A stretch of 64,000 nt of DNA, from NCBI RefSeq assembly GCF_900177685.1, contig NZ_FXAY01000002.1:310001-374000 (forward strand), read 5' to 3'. The notes below the pieces were generated by a model. That model was not told the DNA's origin and did no database searches. It was given only the letters and a program-made list of their open reading frames with translations. The position numbers and the translations under genes were made by a program. The DNA comes from Agreia pratensis (GTDB lineage Bacteria > Actinomycetota > Actinomycetes > Actinomycetales > Microbacteriaceae). Shown here piece after piece: positions 37,589-45,739 of this stretch. The first letter of the stretch is position 1. Each line of letters opens with the position of its first letter.

Positions 37589-37622
37589 GGCCACCCTTCC
37601 GGGGGTGGCCCCCCGTTCGGGG
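37589..37622 (+). terminator. double hairpin after the surface-protein gene
   Basis: GGCCACCC-TTCCGG-GGGTGGCC (37589-37610) is a perfect 8-pair stem, immediately followed by CCCC-GTTC-GGGG (37611-37622). No T run follows, as is common for GC-rich actinobacterial terminators. Confidence 0.55.
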
Positions 37623-37626
37623 CTAG

Positions 37627-37658
37627 TATCGCTTCGCTAGGACACCAGTGAAGCGATA
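37627..37658 (+). promoter_or_regulatory. inverted repeat before the asparagine permease gene
   Basis: TATCGCTTC (37627-37635) and GAAGCGATA (37650-37658) are perfect 9-base arms, 14 bases apart, ending 18 bases before the start codon. It could be an operator or a hairpin in the untranslated leader that controls ribosome access. Confidence 0.55.
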
Positions 37659-37676
37659 GTTGAAACGAGGCAGACG

Positions 37677-39212
37677 ATGTCCACAACAGACTCATCTACG
37701 GGAGATTCACACCCGGTCGAGGATTCTCCCCAGAAGCAGGACTTCTCGCATGAGCAGGAGGGGTATCACAAGACCCTCAAGCCCCGGCAGTTGCAGATGA
37801 TCGCCATCGGCGGCGCGATCGGAACGGGTCTGTTCCTGGGCGCCGGTGGGCGGCTCGCGTCGGCCGGGCCGTCGCTCGTGATCGTCTACGCGATCTGCGG
37901 GTTCTTCGCGTTCCTGATCTTGCGGGCCCTCGGCGAGCTGGTGCTGCACCGGCCGTCATCCGGCTCATTCATCTCGTACGCGCGTGAGTTCTTCGGCGAG
38001 AAGATGGCGTTCGTGGCCGGCTGGATGTACTTCTTGAACTGGGCCATGACGGCCATCGTCGACGTCACCGCGGTGGCTCTGTACGTGAAGTTCTGGTCGG
38101 CGTTCACCGACGTTCCGCAGTGGCTGCTCGCCCTCATCGCCCTGGCAATCGTTCTGAGTCTCAACCTCGTGTCGGTGAAGGTCTTCGGCGAGATGGAGTT
38201 CTGGTTCGCGATCATCAAGGTCGTGGCCCTCGTGGCGTTCCTGATCATCGGCGTCGTGTTCTTGGCTTTCAACTTCCCGACCGACGTGGGCAACGGCCAG
38301 ACCGGTTTCGCCCTTCTGGCAGACAACGGCGGCTTCTTCCCGCAGGGCCTGCTGCCCGCCGTGCTTGTCATTCAGGGCGTCGTCTTCGCTTACGCGGCCA
38401 TCGAGCTGGTGGGCACCGCAGCAGGCGAGACCGCCGACCCCAAGAAGATCATGCCGAAGGCCGTCAACACGGTCGTCATCCGCATCGCTGTCTTCTACGT
38501 CGGATCGGTGCTGCTGCTGTCGCTTCTGCTTCCGTACACCGCATACAAGGCAGGCGAGAGCCCGTTCGTCACGTTCTTCTCGAGCATCGGCAGCCCCGAG
38601 GTCGGAGCCATCGCCGGAAACATCATGAACTTCGTCGTTCTCACGGCGGCCCTCTCGAGCTTGAACGCCGGGCTCTACTCGACCGGTCGCATCCTGCGTT
38701 CGATGTCTGAAGCCGGGGCGGCGCCGAAGTTCACCGGGCGCATGAACAAGTCGGGTGTGCCGTACGGAGGAATCCTGTTGACCGCAGCCATCACGCTGCT
38801 TGGCGTGGGACTCAACGCGATCGTTCCCGAGCAGGCGTTCGAGATCGTGCTCAATGTGTCGGCCCTCGGAATCATCAGCGGTTGGGGCACGATCATCCTC
38901 TGCCAGATGCGGCTGCAGAAGTGGGCGAAAGAGGGCAAGCTCGAGCGGCCGGCCTTCAGGCTGTTCGGTGCGCCGTTCACCTCGTGGCTCACGCTCGCGT
39001 TCCTTGCGACCGTGCTCGTGCTGATGGCCGTCGACTTTCCGGTGGGCACCATCACGATCTCGTCGCTCGTGCTCATCATTCCGTTGCTCATCATCGGCTG
39101 GTACGCCAGCCGCGACCGCATCAAGGCGATCGCGGCCGCTCGCGAGGGCTACACCGGGGCGTTCCCCGTGGTGGCGGAGCGCCCCGGCGACGGTCGCGGC
39201 ACCAAGAAGTAG
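37677..39212 (+). CDS. ansP: L-asparagine permease
   Basis: 511-residue proton-coupled amino-acid transporter with 12 helices. It matches the E. coli AnsP pattern closely: EEGYHK-type start ([20 protein letters not shown]), [55 protein letters not shown] and [10 protein letters not shown]. Asparagine specificity is therefore well supported, though relatives carry GABA or aromatic amino acids. ATG at 37677 is preceded by GAGG. A conspicuous inverted repeat lies in its leader; repeat family B lies after its stop. Confidence 0.93.
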   Translation: MSTTDSSTGDSHPVEDSPQKQDFSHEQEGYHKTLKPRQLQMIAIGGAIGTGLFLGAGGRLASAGPSLVIVYAICGFFAFLILRALGELVLHRPSSGSFISYAREFFGEKMAFVAGWMYFLNWAMTAIVDVTAVALYVKFWSAFTDVPQWLLALIALAIVLSLNLVSVKVFGEMEFWFAIIKVVALVAFLIIGVVFLAFNFPTDVGNGQTGFALLADNGGFFPQGLLPAVLVIQGVVFAYAAIELVGTAAGETADPKKIMPKAVNTVVIRIAVFYVGSVLLLSLLLPYTAYKAGESPFVTFFSSIGSPEVGAIAGNIMNFVVLTAALSSLNAGLYSTGRILRSMSEAGAAPKFTGRMNKSGVPYGGILLTAAITLLGVGLNAIVPEQAFEIVLNVSALGIISGWGTIILCQMRLQKWAKEGKLERPAFRLFGAPFTSWLTLAFLATVLVLMAVDFPVGTITISSLVLIIPLLIIGWYASRDRIKAIAAAREGYTGAFPVVAERPGDGRGTKK

Positions 39213-39228
39213 CGCTCTCGTTGCCTGT

Positions 39229-39320
39229 GGTCTCGATACGCCGGCTCGTTCCTCGCGCGGCTACTCGACCAGCGAAGGCCTCGCTGGTCGAGTAGGTCGC
39301 CCCGCGACCGTATCGAGACC
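39229..39320. repeat. family B inverted repeat, copy 2
   Basis: Arm GGTCTCGATACG...CTACTCGACCAGCG (39229-39274) followed after seven bases by its inverse CGCTGGTCGAGTAG...CGTATCGAGACC (39282-39320). It sits between the convergent ansP and nitroreductase genes. Arm order is opposite to copies 1, 3 and 4. Confidence 0.88.
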
Positions 39321-39327
39321 CGGTCGG

Positions 39328-39927
39328 TTACTCGTTGACGAGAACGAGCTCGTCGAGGGGGAAGCGCTCGCGCGGAGCCTTCTCGCGGGCGATCGCGCCC
39401 TCTTCGCCGAGTGCCTCGGGGGAGTCGATGGTTCCGAGCGCAGTGACGGTGAGTGCGGTGAAGTTCTCGGGAATCGAGAACGCGTCGCGCAGTCCCTCAG
39501 CGATGATGCCGCTCATCTGGTGAACGTGCAGGCCTTCGTGGTGCGCCTGAACCGACATGTGGGCGACGGCCTGGCCCAGGTCGTACGAGGCCATGGGGCG
39601 CGGCTTGCCGTCGGGGTCGGTCGTCTCGGCGAGGTTCACGATCAGCGCGGCCGCGTTCGGGGTCCACGCCTGGTTGAAGCCCATGAGGTTCGACACGATC
39701 TTGTCGAACGCCTCGCTTCCGCGGCGGGCCACGATGAAGCGCCACGGCTGCGTGTTGGCGGCCGACGGCGACCAGCGGCCGGCTTCGAGAACGGATGCCA
39801 GTGCCTGCTCGTCGATCGCGACCGTCGGGTCGTAAGAGCGCGGGCTCCAGCGGGCGGCGAGCACCTCGAGAATAGGAGCGCTGGTCTCGTCGGCACGGGT
39901 GACGGCGGTGGTCGTGGTGAGGGTCAT
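39328..39927 (-). CDS. nitroreductase family protein
   Basis: FMN-dependent NAD(P)H oxidoreductase fold, 199 residues. The FMN-binding start RWSPRSYDP (about 26-34) and AGRWSPSAANTQPWRFIVAR (about 49-68) are standard, with the phosphate-binding GEEGAIAREKAPRERFPLDE near the end. Such proteins reduce nitro-aromatics or quinones; the natural substrate is unknown. AAGGAAA lies before the ATG. Convergent with ansP. Confidence 0.88.
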   Translation of the reverse strand: MTLTTTTAVTRADETSAPILEVLAARWSPRSYDPTVAIDEQALASVLEAGRWSPSAANTQPWRFIVARRGSEAFDKIVSNLMGFNQAWTPNAAALIVNLAETTDPDGKPRPMASYDLGQAVAHMSVQAHHEGLHVHQMSGIIAEGLRDAFSIPENFTALTVTALGTIDSPEALGEEGAIAREKAPRERFPLDELVLVNE

Positions 39928-40147
39928 TGCGATGTTTCCTTACGGTGTACTTCGTCGCATCGCCATGAGCGGCGGATGCATGGCCGGGCATCCATTGCCC
40001 AGCTATGCAAACGCAGAAACGCGCACTCTATTCCCGACTGAGCGCCGCCCGCCCGCTGAGCGGCTTAGAGCAGATCACACGCGCGCCGTGCGAACGTCTT
40101 GTATGGTCAGTTCGAATGACTGTGACAAGAGGAGCGTCGATATCGTG

Positions 40148-40585
40148 ATGAGTACGTCGGCTCAGGTGAACCGCCCGGCAGTACGTCCGTGGGGTGCTGC
40201 CATCACCTCGCTCGTGTGCGGAGTGATCGTGGCAGTCGTGGCGATCATCTCTCTCGCCAACGCTCCTTCCGACGGCGCCCTTCTCGGGGGCGGGCTGGTC
40301 GCGGCCGTCGTCGCCGTCATCGCGTTCCTGTTCGCTGCATACGGATTCCAGTTCGCTCGCTCATCGTCGGCGAAGCTCCCCGCATCGGGGCCGCTGATGC
40401 TGCTCTCTTTCGTCGTCGTGATCATCGGCGTCATCGGCAGCATGGGGGCTTTCGTGCTCAGCTCCGCACTGGTGAGTCAGAACGGGGTCTCCGTGTCCAT
40501 CATCGTGCTGGTGCTGTCGATCGTCGTGACGATAACCGGGTTCCGCCTGGTGCGCGTTGCCCTTCAGCGCAGTCGGCGGATCTGA
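40148..40585 (+). CDS. small four-helix membrane protein
   Basis: 145 residues from the ATG at 40148 (a GTG directly before it is also possible), behind AGAGGAG. Four hydrophobic helices (about 15-37, 42-62, 77-99, 106-128) and a short basic C-terminus RVALQRSRRI. No domain recognised. The 220 bases upstream contain no gene; TATGGT near 40102 could be its -10. Confidence 0.65.
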   Translation: MSTSAQVNRPAVRPWGAAITSLVCGVIVAVVAIISLANAPSDGALLGGGLVAAVVAVIAFLFAAYGFQFARSSSAKLPASGPLMLLSFVVVIIGVIGSMGAFVLSSALVSQNGVSVSIIVLVLSIVVTITGFRLVRVALQRSRRI

Positions 40586-40607
40586 TTCTGGGTCCGGGTT
40601 CTTGCGG

Positions 40608-41687
40608 TCAGCGCTCGGCGAGTAGCTCCTTGAGCCGCGCGGCGAACGCGTCGACGTCGGCCTCCGTTGTATCGAACGCGCACATCCAGCGCACCTCACC
40701 CGTCGACGGGTCCCAGTCGTAGAAGCGGAAGCTCTCGCGCAAACGGTCCGCGACCTCCGGAGCCACGATCGCGAAGACCGCGTTCGACTGCGTGGGCTGG
40801 GTGATCGTCACGCCATCCAGCCCCTCGACGGCCTGCCGCAGCCGCTGGGCCATCGCATTGGCCTGTGAGGCGGAGCGCATCCAGAGCCCGTCGCCCAGGA
40901 GCGCGATGAGCTGAGCCGACACGAAGCGCATCTTGGAAGAGAGCTGCATGTTGAGCTTGCGCAGATACGTCAGGCCCTCGGATGCTGCGGGGTTGAGTAC
41001 CACGACCGCCTCGCCGAACATCAGCCCGTTCTTGGTGCCGCCGAACGAGAGCATGTCGACGCCGGCGTCGGTGGTGAAGGCGCGGAACGGAACGCCGAGG
41101 TAGGCGGCGGCGTTCGAGATGCGGGCGCCGTCCATGTGCAGGGTCATGCCGCGGGCGTGCACGTGATCGGCGATGGCACGCACCTCGTCGGGCGTGTACG
41201 CCGTGCCGAGTTCCGTGGTCTGAGTGATCGACACGGCGAGCGGCTGAGCGCGGTGCTCGTCGCCCCAACCCCAGGCCTCGCGATCGATGAGTTCGGGTGT
41301 GAGCTTGCCATCCGGTGTCGGAACGGTGAGCAGCTTGAGGCCTGCCACGCGCTCGGGAGCTGCGTTCTCGTCGGTGTGGATGTGAGCGGTCTGCGTGCAG
41401 ATGACCGCACCCCAGCGGGGCAGCATCGACTGCAGGCTCAGCACGTTGGCGCCGGTGCCGTTGAAGACCGGGAACGCCTCGACGCCGTCACCGAAGTGCT
41501 CGGCCATCACGTGCTGAAGACGTGCGGTGTAGAGGTCTTCTCCGTAGGCGATCTGGTGTCCGCCGTTGGCCGCGGCGACGGCGGCCAGCACCTCGGGGTG
41601 CACGCCGGCGTAGTTGTCACTCGCGAATCCGCGGTAGTCGGTGTCGTGCAGGCGCAGGGCAGAGGAGGTGTCGGTCGAAAGGGTCAC
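40608..41687 (-). CDS. threonine aldolase family (beta-eliminating lyase)
   Basis: PLP enzyme cleaving L-threonine or L-allo-threonine to glycine and acetaldehyde. 359 residues from the GTG at 41687 (another GTG is adjacent). Motifs: FASDNYAGVHPEVLAAV (about 21-37), HMDGARISNAAA (about 173-184) with the PLP aspartate, and the Schiff-base lysine in SFGGTKNGLMFGEAVV (about 204-219). Low-specificity LtaE is the usual assignment. The frame remains open upstream into the next gene's antisense, so the start is set by homology. Confidence 0.87.
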   Translation of the reverse strand: MTLSTDTSSALRLHDTDYRGFASDNYAGVHPEVLAAVAAANGGHQIAYGEDLYTARLQHVMAEHFGDGVEAFPVFNGTGANVLSLQSMLPRWGAVICTQTAHIHTDENAAPERVAGLKLLTVPTPDGKLTPELIDREAWGWGDEHRAQPLAVSITQTTELGTAYTPDEVRAIADHVHARGMTLHMDGARISNAAAYLGVPFRAFTTDAGVDMLSFGGTKNGLMFGEAVVVLNPAASEGLTYLRKLNMQLSSKMRFVSAQLIALLGDGLWMRSASQANAMAQRLRQAVEGLDGVTITQPTQSNAVFAIVAPEVADRLRESFRFYDWDPSTGEVRWMCAFDTTEADVDAFAARLKELLAER

Positions 41688-41772
41688 CACCCCAGTCTCG
41701 CGTACGAGCCACGCACGGGCGTTGCGTTCGACGCCACTTTGTTGCTGGCGGATGCACTGCGGTGCGGTGCTG

Positions 41773-42741
41773 TCAGCCGCCGACGCCGAGGGTCGGCCAC
41801 GTGCCGGTTCCTGTCCACCCGCGCTGGCGGAGTTCGCGTTCGAGAGTGTGCAGCAGGTGGCCGGGATTGCGGATGTCGGGGAGGACGGCCTCGATCGACT
41901 TCCACTCGATGAGGTCGAGCTCGCGGCGGCGCACCACGTCACGTTGCCACTGCGATTTGTCGGTGCGGTGGCCGTCTCCCTGGTATTCGAGCCCCACGTT
42001 GTAGCCGGGGATCCGCAGGTCTGGCTGCGCGATGACCTCGCCCGCGGCATCCAGAATCGGCACGTTCACGACCGGATCGGGAAAGCCGGCGCTGTGCACG
42101 ATGAGCCGCAGCCGGGTCTCATAGGGGGAGTCGACGCGCTCGCGGATGAGCTCCAGGGCTCTCACGATCAGTGCGGCATGTCGGCGATCGGCGTGCTCTG
42201 CTGCCGCTTCTCGGAGCTGCGGAATGGTCACGAAAGGAGCATGCCGGCCGTCGCGTTCGCGGAAGCCGCGCAGCAGATAGTCGCCCGCGATCACGAGGTC
42301 GACCAGCTCGAGTTGGCTCGCGAGCTCGAGCCACATGCGCGCGGCGCGGGAGATGCGCAGACCGCGGGAGTCGACCCACGGGGGCGCCCCGTCGCCCGGT
42401 GTCGAGGAGTGCCCGATGACGCCGGGGCGCTGCGGAGCGCGGTGGGGTCTCTCGACGGTGACATGAATCGTGTGATCACTCTGCAGCCGCCACGGCAGAG
42501 GCACCCCGTAGAGGCGAGCCGCAGTCGAGTGGCTGATGAAGCTCGTATGGTTCGTGACCGACTGCAGAGCCAGGCAGTGGTCACGAACCGTGCCAGCGCC
42601 CGACGGCAAGCGCGCTCCATGGAACGGCCTGTCGAGGTCGGAGGACATCAGCTGCTTCACCGTTGCACCGAGCCTCAGGGCTTCTCGTGTTGAGAACGCG
42701 CGACCGACCACGGCGGGCGGAAGTGGTTTTCGTCTGGTCAC
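41773..42741 (-). CDS. AbiEi-like N-terminus with PD-(D/E)XK-like C-terminus, intact paralogue
   Basis: 322 residues from the GTG at 42741. Residues 1-110 contain a winged-helix region and the SHSTAARLYGVPLP signature seen in AbiEi-type antitoxin-like proteins. The C-terminal 150 residues look like a small nuclease fold: PDLRIPGYNVGLEYQGDGHR places Asp and Glu as in PD-(D/E)XK, with Gln where Lys is usual. Very common as hypothetical proteins in Microbacteriaceae; activity is unproven. The disrupted homologue at 6158-7126 is the same length. No obvious toxin partner is adjacent, so a standard toxin-antitoxin pair is not supported. Confidence 0.7.
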   Translation of the reverse strand: MTRRKPLPPAVVGRAFSTREALRLGATVKQLMSSDLDRPFHGARLPSGAGTVRDHCLALQSVTNHTSFISHSTAARLYGVPLPWRLQSDHTIHVTVERPHRAPQRPGVIGHSSTPGDGAPPWVDSRGLRISRAARMWLELASQLELVDLVIAGDYLLRGFRERDGRHAPFVTIPQLREAAAEHADRRHAALIVRALELIRERVDSPYETRLRLIVHSAGFPDPVVNVPILDAAGEVIAQPDLRIPGYNVGLEYQGDGHRTDKSQWQRDVVRRRELDLIEWKSIEAVLPDIRNPGHLLHTLERELRQRGWTGTGTWPTLGVGG

Positions 42742-42798
42742 GCGTCCACAATGCCGTGCGACGTGGTTCGGGCGTTGAATCTGTCCACAGGCGGCGAA

Positions 42799-42916
42799 GT
42801 GCGGCAAATAGCCGTTCGAACCTCGTCGGAAGGGCAATCTTCCGCACATCGAACCGCACGACGCAGAGCAGGTGTGAGAAATCGACCTTGGTTTCGGAAT
42901 CGAAGGGGCGTTTGCC
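42799..42916. repeat. family C hairpins, tandem and degenerate
   Basis: First hairpin: GTGCGGCAAATAGCCGTTC (42799-42817) with GGAAGGGCAATCTTCCGCAC (42828-42847). A second, more decayed one spans about 42871-42916 (GTGTGAGAAATCGACCTT against GAAGGGGCGTTTGCCGCAT). Same core as at 20312 and 33291. The 293 bases from 42742 to 43034 hold no gene apart from these and the promoter of the next one. Confidence 0.7.
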
Positions 42917-43034
42917 GCATCTCGCCCGGCAGAGCCGAGGCGCGCAAGGGGGTGGAAGGCGCATCGGCGAGAGGACTATCGTGGCCAACTCGACTTCGCG
43001 CATCCGCGACCGATATCGAGAAGGAAGGACACGC

Positions 43035-43232
43035 ATGGCGCTCAGCGAGCACTTCGATGTGACCAAGCACGATGACGCACCCTGGGAGGTGATCTTCGTG
43101 GGCACGCCCAACGTCGCGGGGCACATCACCCCTGAGGGAACCGGGCTGCGTCTGCACGACTCGGCCGACAACGACCTCGGACTGTTCGGCACTCTCGAGC
43201 ACGCACTGACGGTGTTGTATGGCTCCGACTGA
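43035..43232 (+). CDS. small conserved-looking protein
   Basis: 65 residues from the ATG at 43035, with AAGGAAGGAC eight bases upstream. Acidic, beginning MALSEHFDVTKHDDAPWEVI and containing HITPEGTGLRLHDSADNDLG; it looks like a compact single domain. No family recognised. Its end overlaps the HAD gene start by 14 bases in another frame, so the two are translationally coupled. Confidence 0.65.
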   Translation: MALSEHFDVTKHDDAPWEVIFVGTPNVAGHITPEGTGLRLHDSADNDLGLFGTLEHALTVLYGSD

Positions 43233-43917
43233 GCAGCGCGCGACCACGCTCTGGTCGCCCGCCCCGAAGGCCGTGCTGTTCGATATCGACGGCACGCTCG
43301 TCGACAGCAACTACCTGCACGTGGATGCCTGGGCCCGGGCCTTCGAGAAGGTCGGCCACCCGGTCGAGTCGTGGCGCATCCATCGATCGATCGGCCTCGA
43401 CAGCGACCGCCTGCTCGACGCGTTGCTCGGCGATGAGGTCGACGAGTTCGGCGATCGCGCGAAAGATCTCCACTCCGAGTTCTATCGAGCATCCACAGGC
43501 AGGCTGCGCCCGCTCCCCGGTGCCGTCGAGCTGCTGCACGCGCTCAGCGACGCGGGCGTCCGCGTGGTGCTGGCGACCAGCGCGCCGAAAGAAGAACTCG
43601 AGATTCTGCTCGGCGTCCTCGATTCCGACGACGCCCTGCACGCGACCACCTCGTCAGACGACGTAGGCACCGCGAAGCCCGAACCCGACATCGTGAACGT
43701 GGCGCTCGAGCGCGCCGGGGTCGACGTATCCGAGGCGCTGTTCGTGGGCGATGCCGTATGGGACATCGAAGCCGCCGCACGCGCGAGCCTCGGCGCGATC
43801 GGCGTGCGTACCGGGGGCATCTCGTTGGGCGAGCTGATGGATGCCGGTGCGCTGCAGGTCTTCGACGACGCGGCAGCGGTGCTGGCCGACTTCGAAAGCC
43901 GACGCGCTGATCAGTGA
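43219..43917 (+). CDS. HAD-superfamily phosphatase (beta-phosphoglucomutase-like)
   Basis: 232 residues with all HAD motifs: nucleophile in VLFDIDGTLVDS (about 19-30), Thr/Ser motif II in VVLATSAPKEEL (about 113-124), Lys motif III in GTAKPEPDIV (about 150-159), and acidic motif IV in LFVGDAVWDIEAA (about 174-186). A helical cap between motifs I and II marks subclass IA, as in phosphoglycolate phosphatase or beta-phosphoglucomutase. Specific substrate unknown. Overlaps the upstream 65-residue gene and ends just before the convergent antiporter. Confidence 0.9.
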   Translation: MAPTEQRATTLWSPAPKAVLFDIDGTLVDSNYLHVDAWARAFEKVGHPVESWRIHRSIGLDSDRLLDALLGDEVDEFGDRAKDLHSEFYRASTGRLRPLPGAVELLHALSDAGVRVVLATSAPKEELEILLGVLDSDDALHATTSSDDVGTAKPEPDIVNVALERAGVDVSEALFVGDAVWDIEAAARASLGAIGVRTGGISLGELMDAGALQVFDDAAAVLADFESRRADQ

Positions 43918-45659
43918 TCGCCGGTGCGCGGACGCAGCCTGGTCTCTTCGAGGTCGAGCATGCCCTGGGCCTGCGCGAGAATTCGTGACGGATAAGCGCC
44001 CCGGCGCCGAGCATCCAGAAGCCGTTCGCGTTCGGCGAGCACGACGGCCAATCGCAGCTGGCGGTACACGCGGTGCGGCGTCTCGTCTGCGCTCGTCGAA
44101 GCGGGCGACGCCTCGTGCGAGCGTTCCCAGGCGGCCTCGGCTCTGAGGAATGACGACTGGCGGACGCGTTCGACGACGTCGGGATCGACCTCGTTCGCGC
44201 CGTCGATCGATGCCGCGGGATCGTCGAGAACGGCGAGCCCCGCGAAGCTGATCTCGTCGAGCAGGGTGGCGAGTTCGCGGCGATCTTCCGCCTCGTCGAC
44301 GCCCTGGATTCCGAGCAGCCGGATCAGCCAGGGCAGAGTGCCACCCTGAAGAATCAAGGTCACCACGGCCACGGTGAACGCGATGAGAATCAGCTGCGAT
44401 CGATAAGGGATGTCGTAGGGCAGCGACTGCGCGGCGGCCAGCGTGACGACGCCGCGCATTCCCGACCAGCTCAGAACGATTCCGCCGCGCCAGTCGATGC
44501 TCTCGCGACGCAGCTGCTCGAGGTCGGAGCGTCGCCGCTGGTAGAGCCGCTCCTCGCGCAGGCGCCGCCGACCGGTCCACACGCCTCGGTGGGGGGTCTT
44601 GCGATAGTGGTACAGCGCGAGCAGATTCTTATAGGTGAGCTTCTCGGCGTGCTCCGCACGCTTCTTCAGCATGTAGACGAGCGGACCGATCCAGAGAAAC
44701 CGCACCAGGGTCAACGCGACGACGGCGATGAGACCCAGCCCGATGGCATCCAGCACGCTCAAGACCTCGGGGTTCTCGACATCGTTGATGAGGGTGCGAA
44801 TCTCGAGCCCGATGAGCAGAAAAACGCCGTTCTCGAGCAAGAACTGAATGGTGCGCCAGTTGATGCGGTCACTGATTCGTGCCTGCGCCGAGAAGGCCGA
44901 CGGCGCATGATGCCCTGTGTAGAGGCCGGCCACGACCACGGCGAGAACGCCGGATGCGCCGAGCGCCTGGGTGGGCAGGAACGCCAGAAACGGCACGGCG
45001 ATCGAGATCGCGGTGTCGAGCACGGGGTCGTTGAGCTTCGTGCGCACGAACACCGAGATGAGCCCGGCCAGCAGCCCGATCACGATGGCCACGAAGACCG
45101 CGAACAAGAAGTCGCCGACGGTCTCCCATGGCGAGAGCAGGCCGCCCGCGGCCGCGGCGGTGGCCGACCGCAGCAGCACCAGGGCCGTGGCGTCGTTTAC
45201 GAGACCCTCGCCCTCGAGCACGGTCAGGATGCGCGGGGGCAGTCCCAGACGTCGGCCGATGGATGTCGCCGCGACCGCGTCGGGCGGGCTGATGATGGCG
45301 CCCAGCGCGATGGCCGCGGCGAGATTGAGGTCGGGGAGCATCGTGAACAGCAGGAAGCCCGTGCCGAACGCGGTGACGATGACGAGCACGACGGAGAGAC
45401 TCGTGATGGTGCTGAAGTTGCGTCTGAAATCGACCACGGGAACGCTGATGGCCGCCGCGTAGAGGATCGGGGGCAGCACGACATCGAGCACGAGTTCGCC
45501 CTCGATGCGCAGTTCGGGAAAGCCAGGAAGGAAGGAGATGGCGAGACCCACGATCACCAGGATGATCGGCGCGGCCACTCCGAGGCGCTTCGAGAAGTAC
45601 GCGACCGCGACGATGACCGCGATGCCGAATACTGCGTAGACGCCGAGTTCCATGGTCAT
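43911..45659 (-). CDS. Na+/H+ antiporter, CPA1 family
   Basis: 582 residues from the ATG at 45659 (GTG at 45662 and ATG at 45653 are alternatives). About 12 helices; the ion-binding region reads GAIISPPDAVAATSIGRRLGLP and LEGEGLVNDATALVLL, matching NhaP-type CPA1 exchangers, with Asp residues in mid-membrane. The last 190 residues are cytoplasmic and charged. It exports Na+ (or K+) for protons. Its end overlaps the HAD gene by seven bases, tail to tail. A palindrome lies upstream, shared with the divergent MFS gene. Confidence 0.9.
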   Translation of the reverse strand: MTMELGVYAVFGIAVIVAVAYFSKRLGVAAPIILVIVGLAISFLPGFPELRIEGELVLDVVLPPILYAAAISVPVVDFRRNFSTITSLSVVLVIVTAFGTGFLLFTMLPDLNLAAAIALGAIISPPDAVAATSIGRRLGLPPRILTVLEGEGLVNDATALVLLRSATAAAAGGLLSPWETVGDFLFAVFVAIVIGLLAGLISVFVRTKLNDPVLDTAISIAVPFLAFLPTQALGASGVLAVVVAGLYTGHHAPSAFSAQARISDRINWRTIQFLLENGVFLLIGLEIRTLINDVENPEVLSVLDAIGLGLIAVVALTLVRFLWIGPLVYMLKKRAEHAEKLTYKNLLALYHYRKTPHRGVWTGRRRLREERLYQRRRSDLEQLRRESIDWRGGIVLSWSGMRGVVTLAAAQSLPYDIPYRSQLILIAFTVAVVTLILQGGTLPWLIRLLGIQGVDEAEDRRELATLLDEISFAGLAVLDDPAASIDGANEVDPDVVERVRQSSFLRAEAAWERSHEASPASTSADETPHRVYRQLRLAVVLAERERLLDARRRGAYPSRILAQAQGMLDLEETRLRPRTGDH

Positions 45660-45710
45660 CACAGGGTACCTGGGCTATGTTCCGCCCACATTTCGCGCCA
45701 GAGGGACCCA

Positions 45711-45733
45711 ACTATATGCCTCGGCTATATAGT
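45711..45733. promoter_or_regulatory. operator-like palindrome between divergent transporters
   Basis: ACTATAT-N9-ATATAGT, perfect 7-base arms, AT-rich in a GC-rich background, ending seven bases before the MFS start codon and 52 before the antiporter. It has the look of a TetR- or MarR-type operator or overlapping promoters, but no regulator gene is next to it. Confidence 0.6.
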
Positions 45734-45739
45734 TGATCA

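Noticed and set aside
39899-40147. N-terminal extension of the four-helix membrane protein
   Set aside because: The extension is antisense to the nitroreductase start and its leader; a good ribosome-binding site precedes the ATG at 40148.
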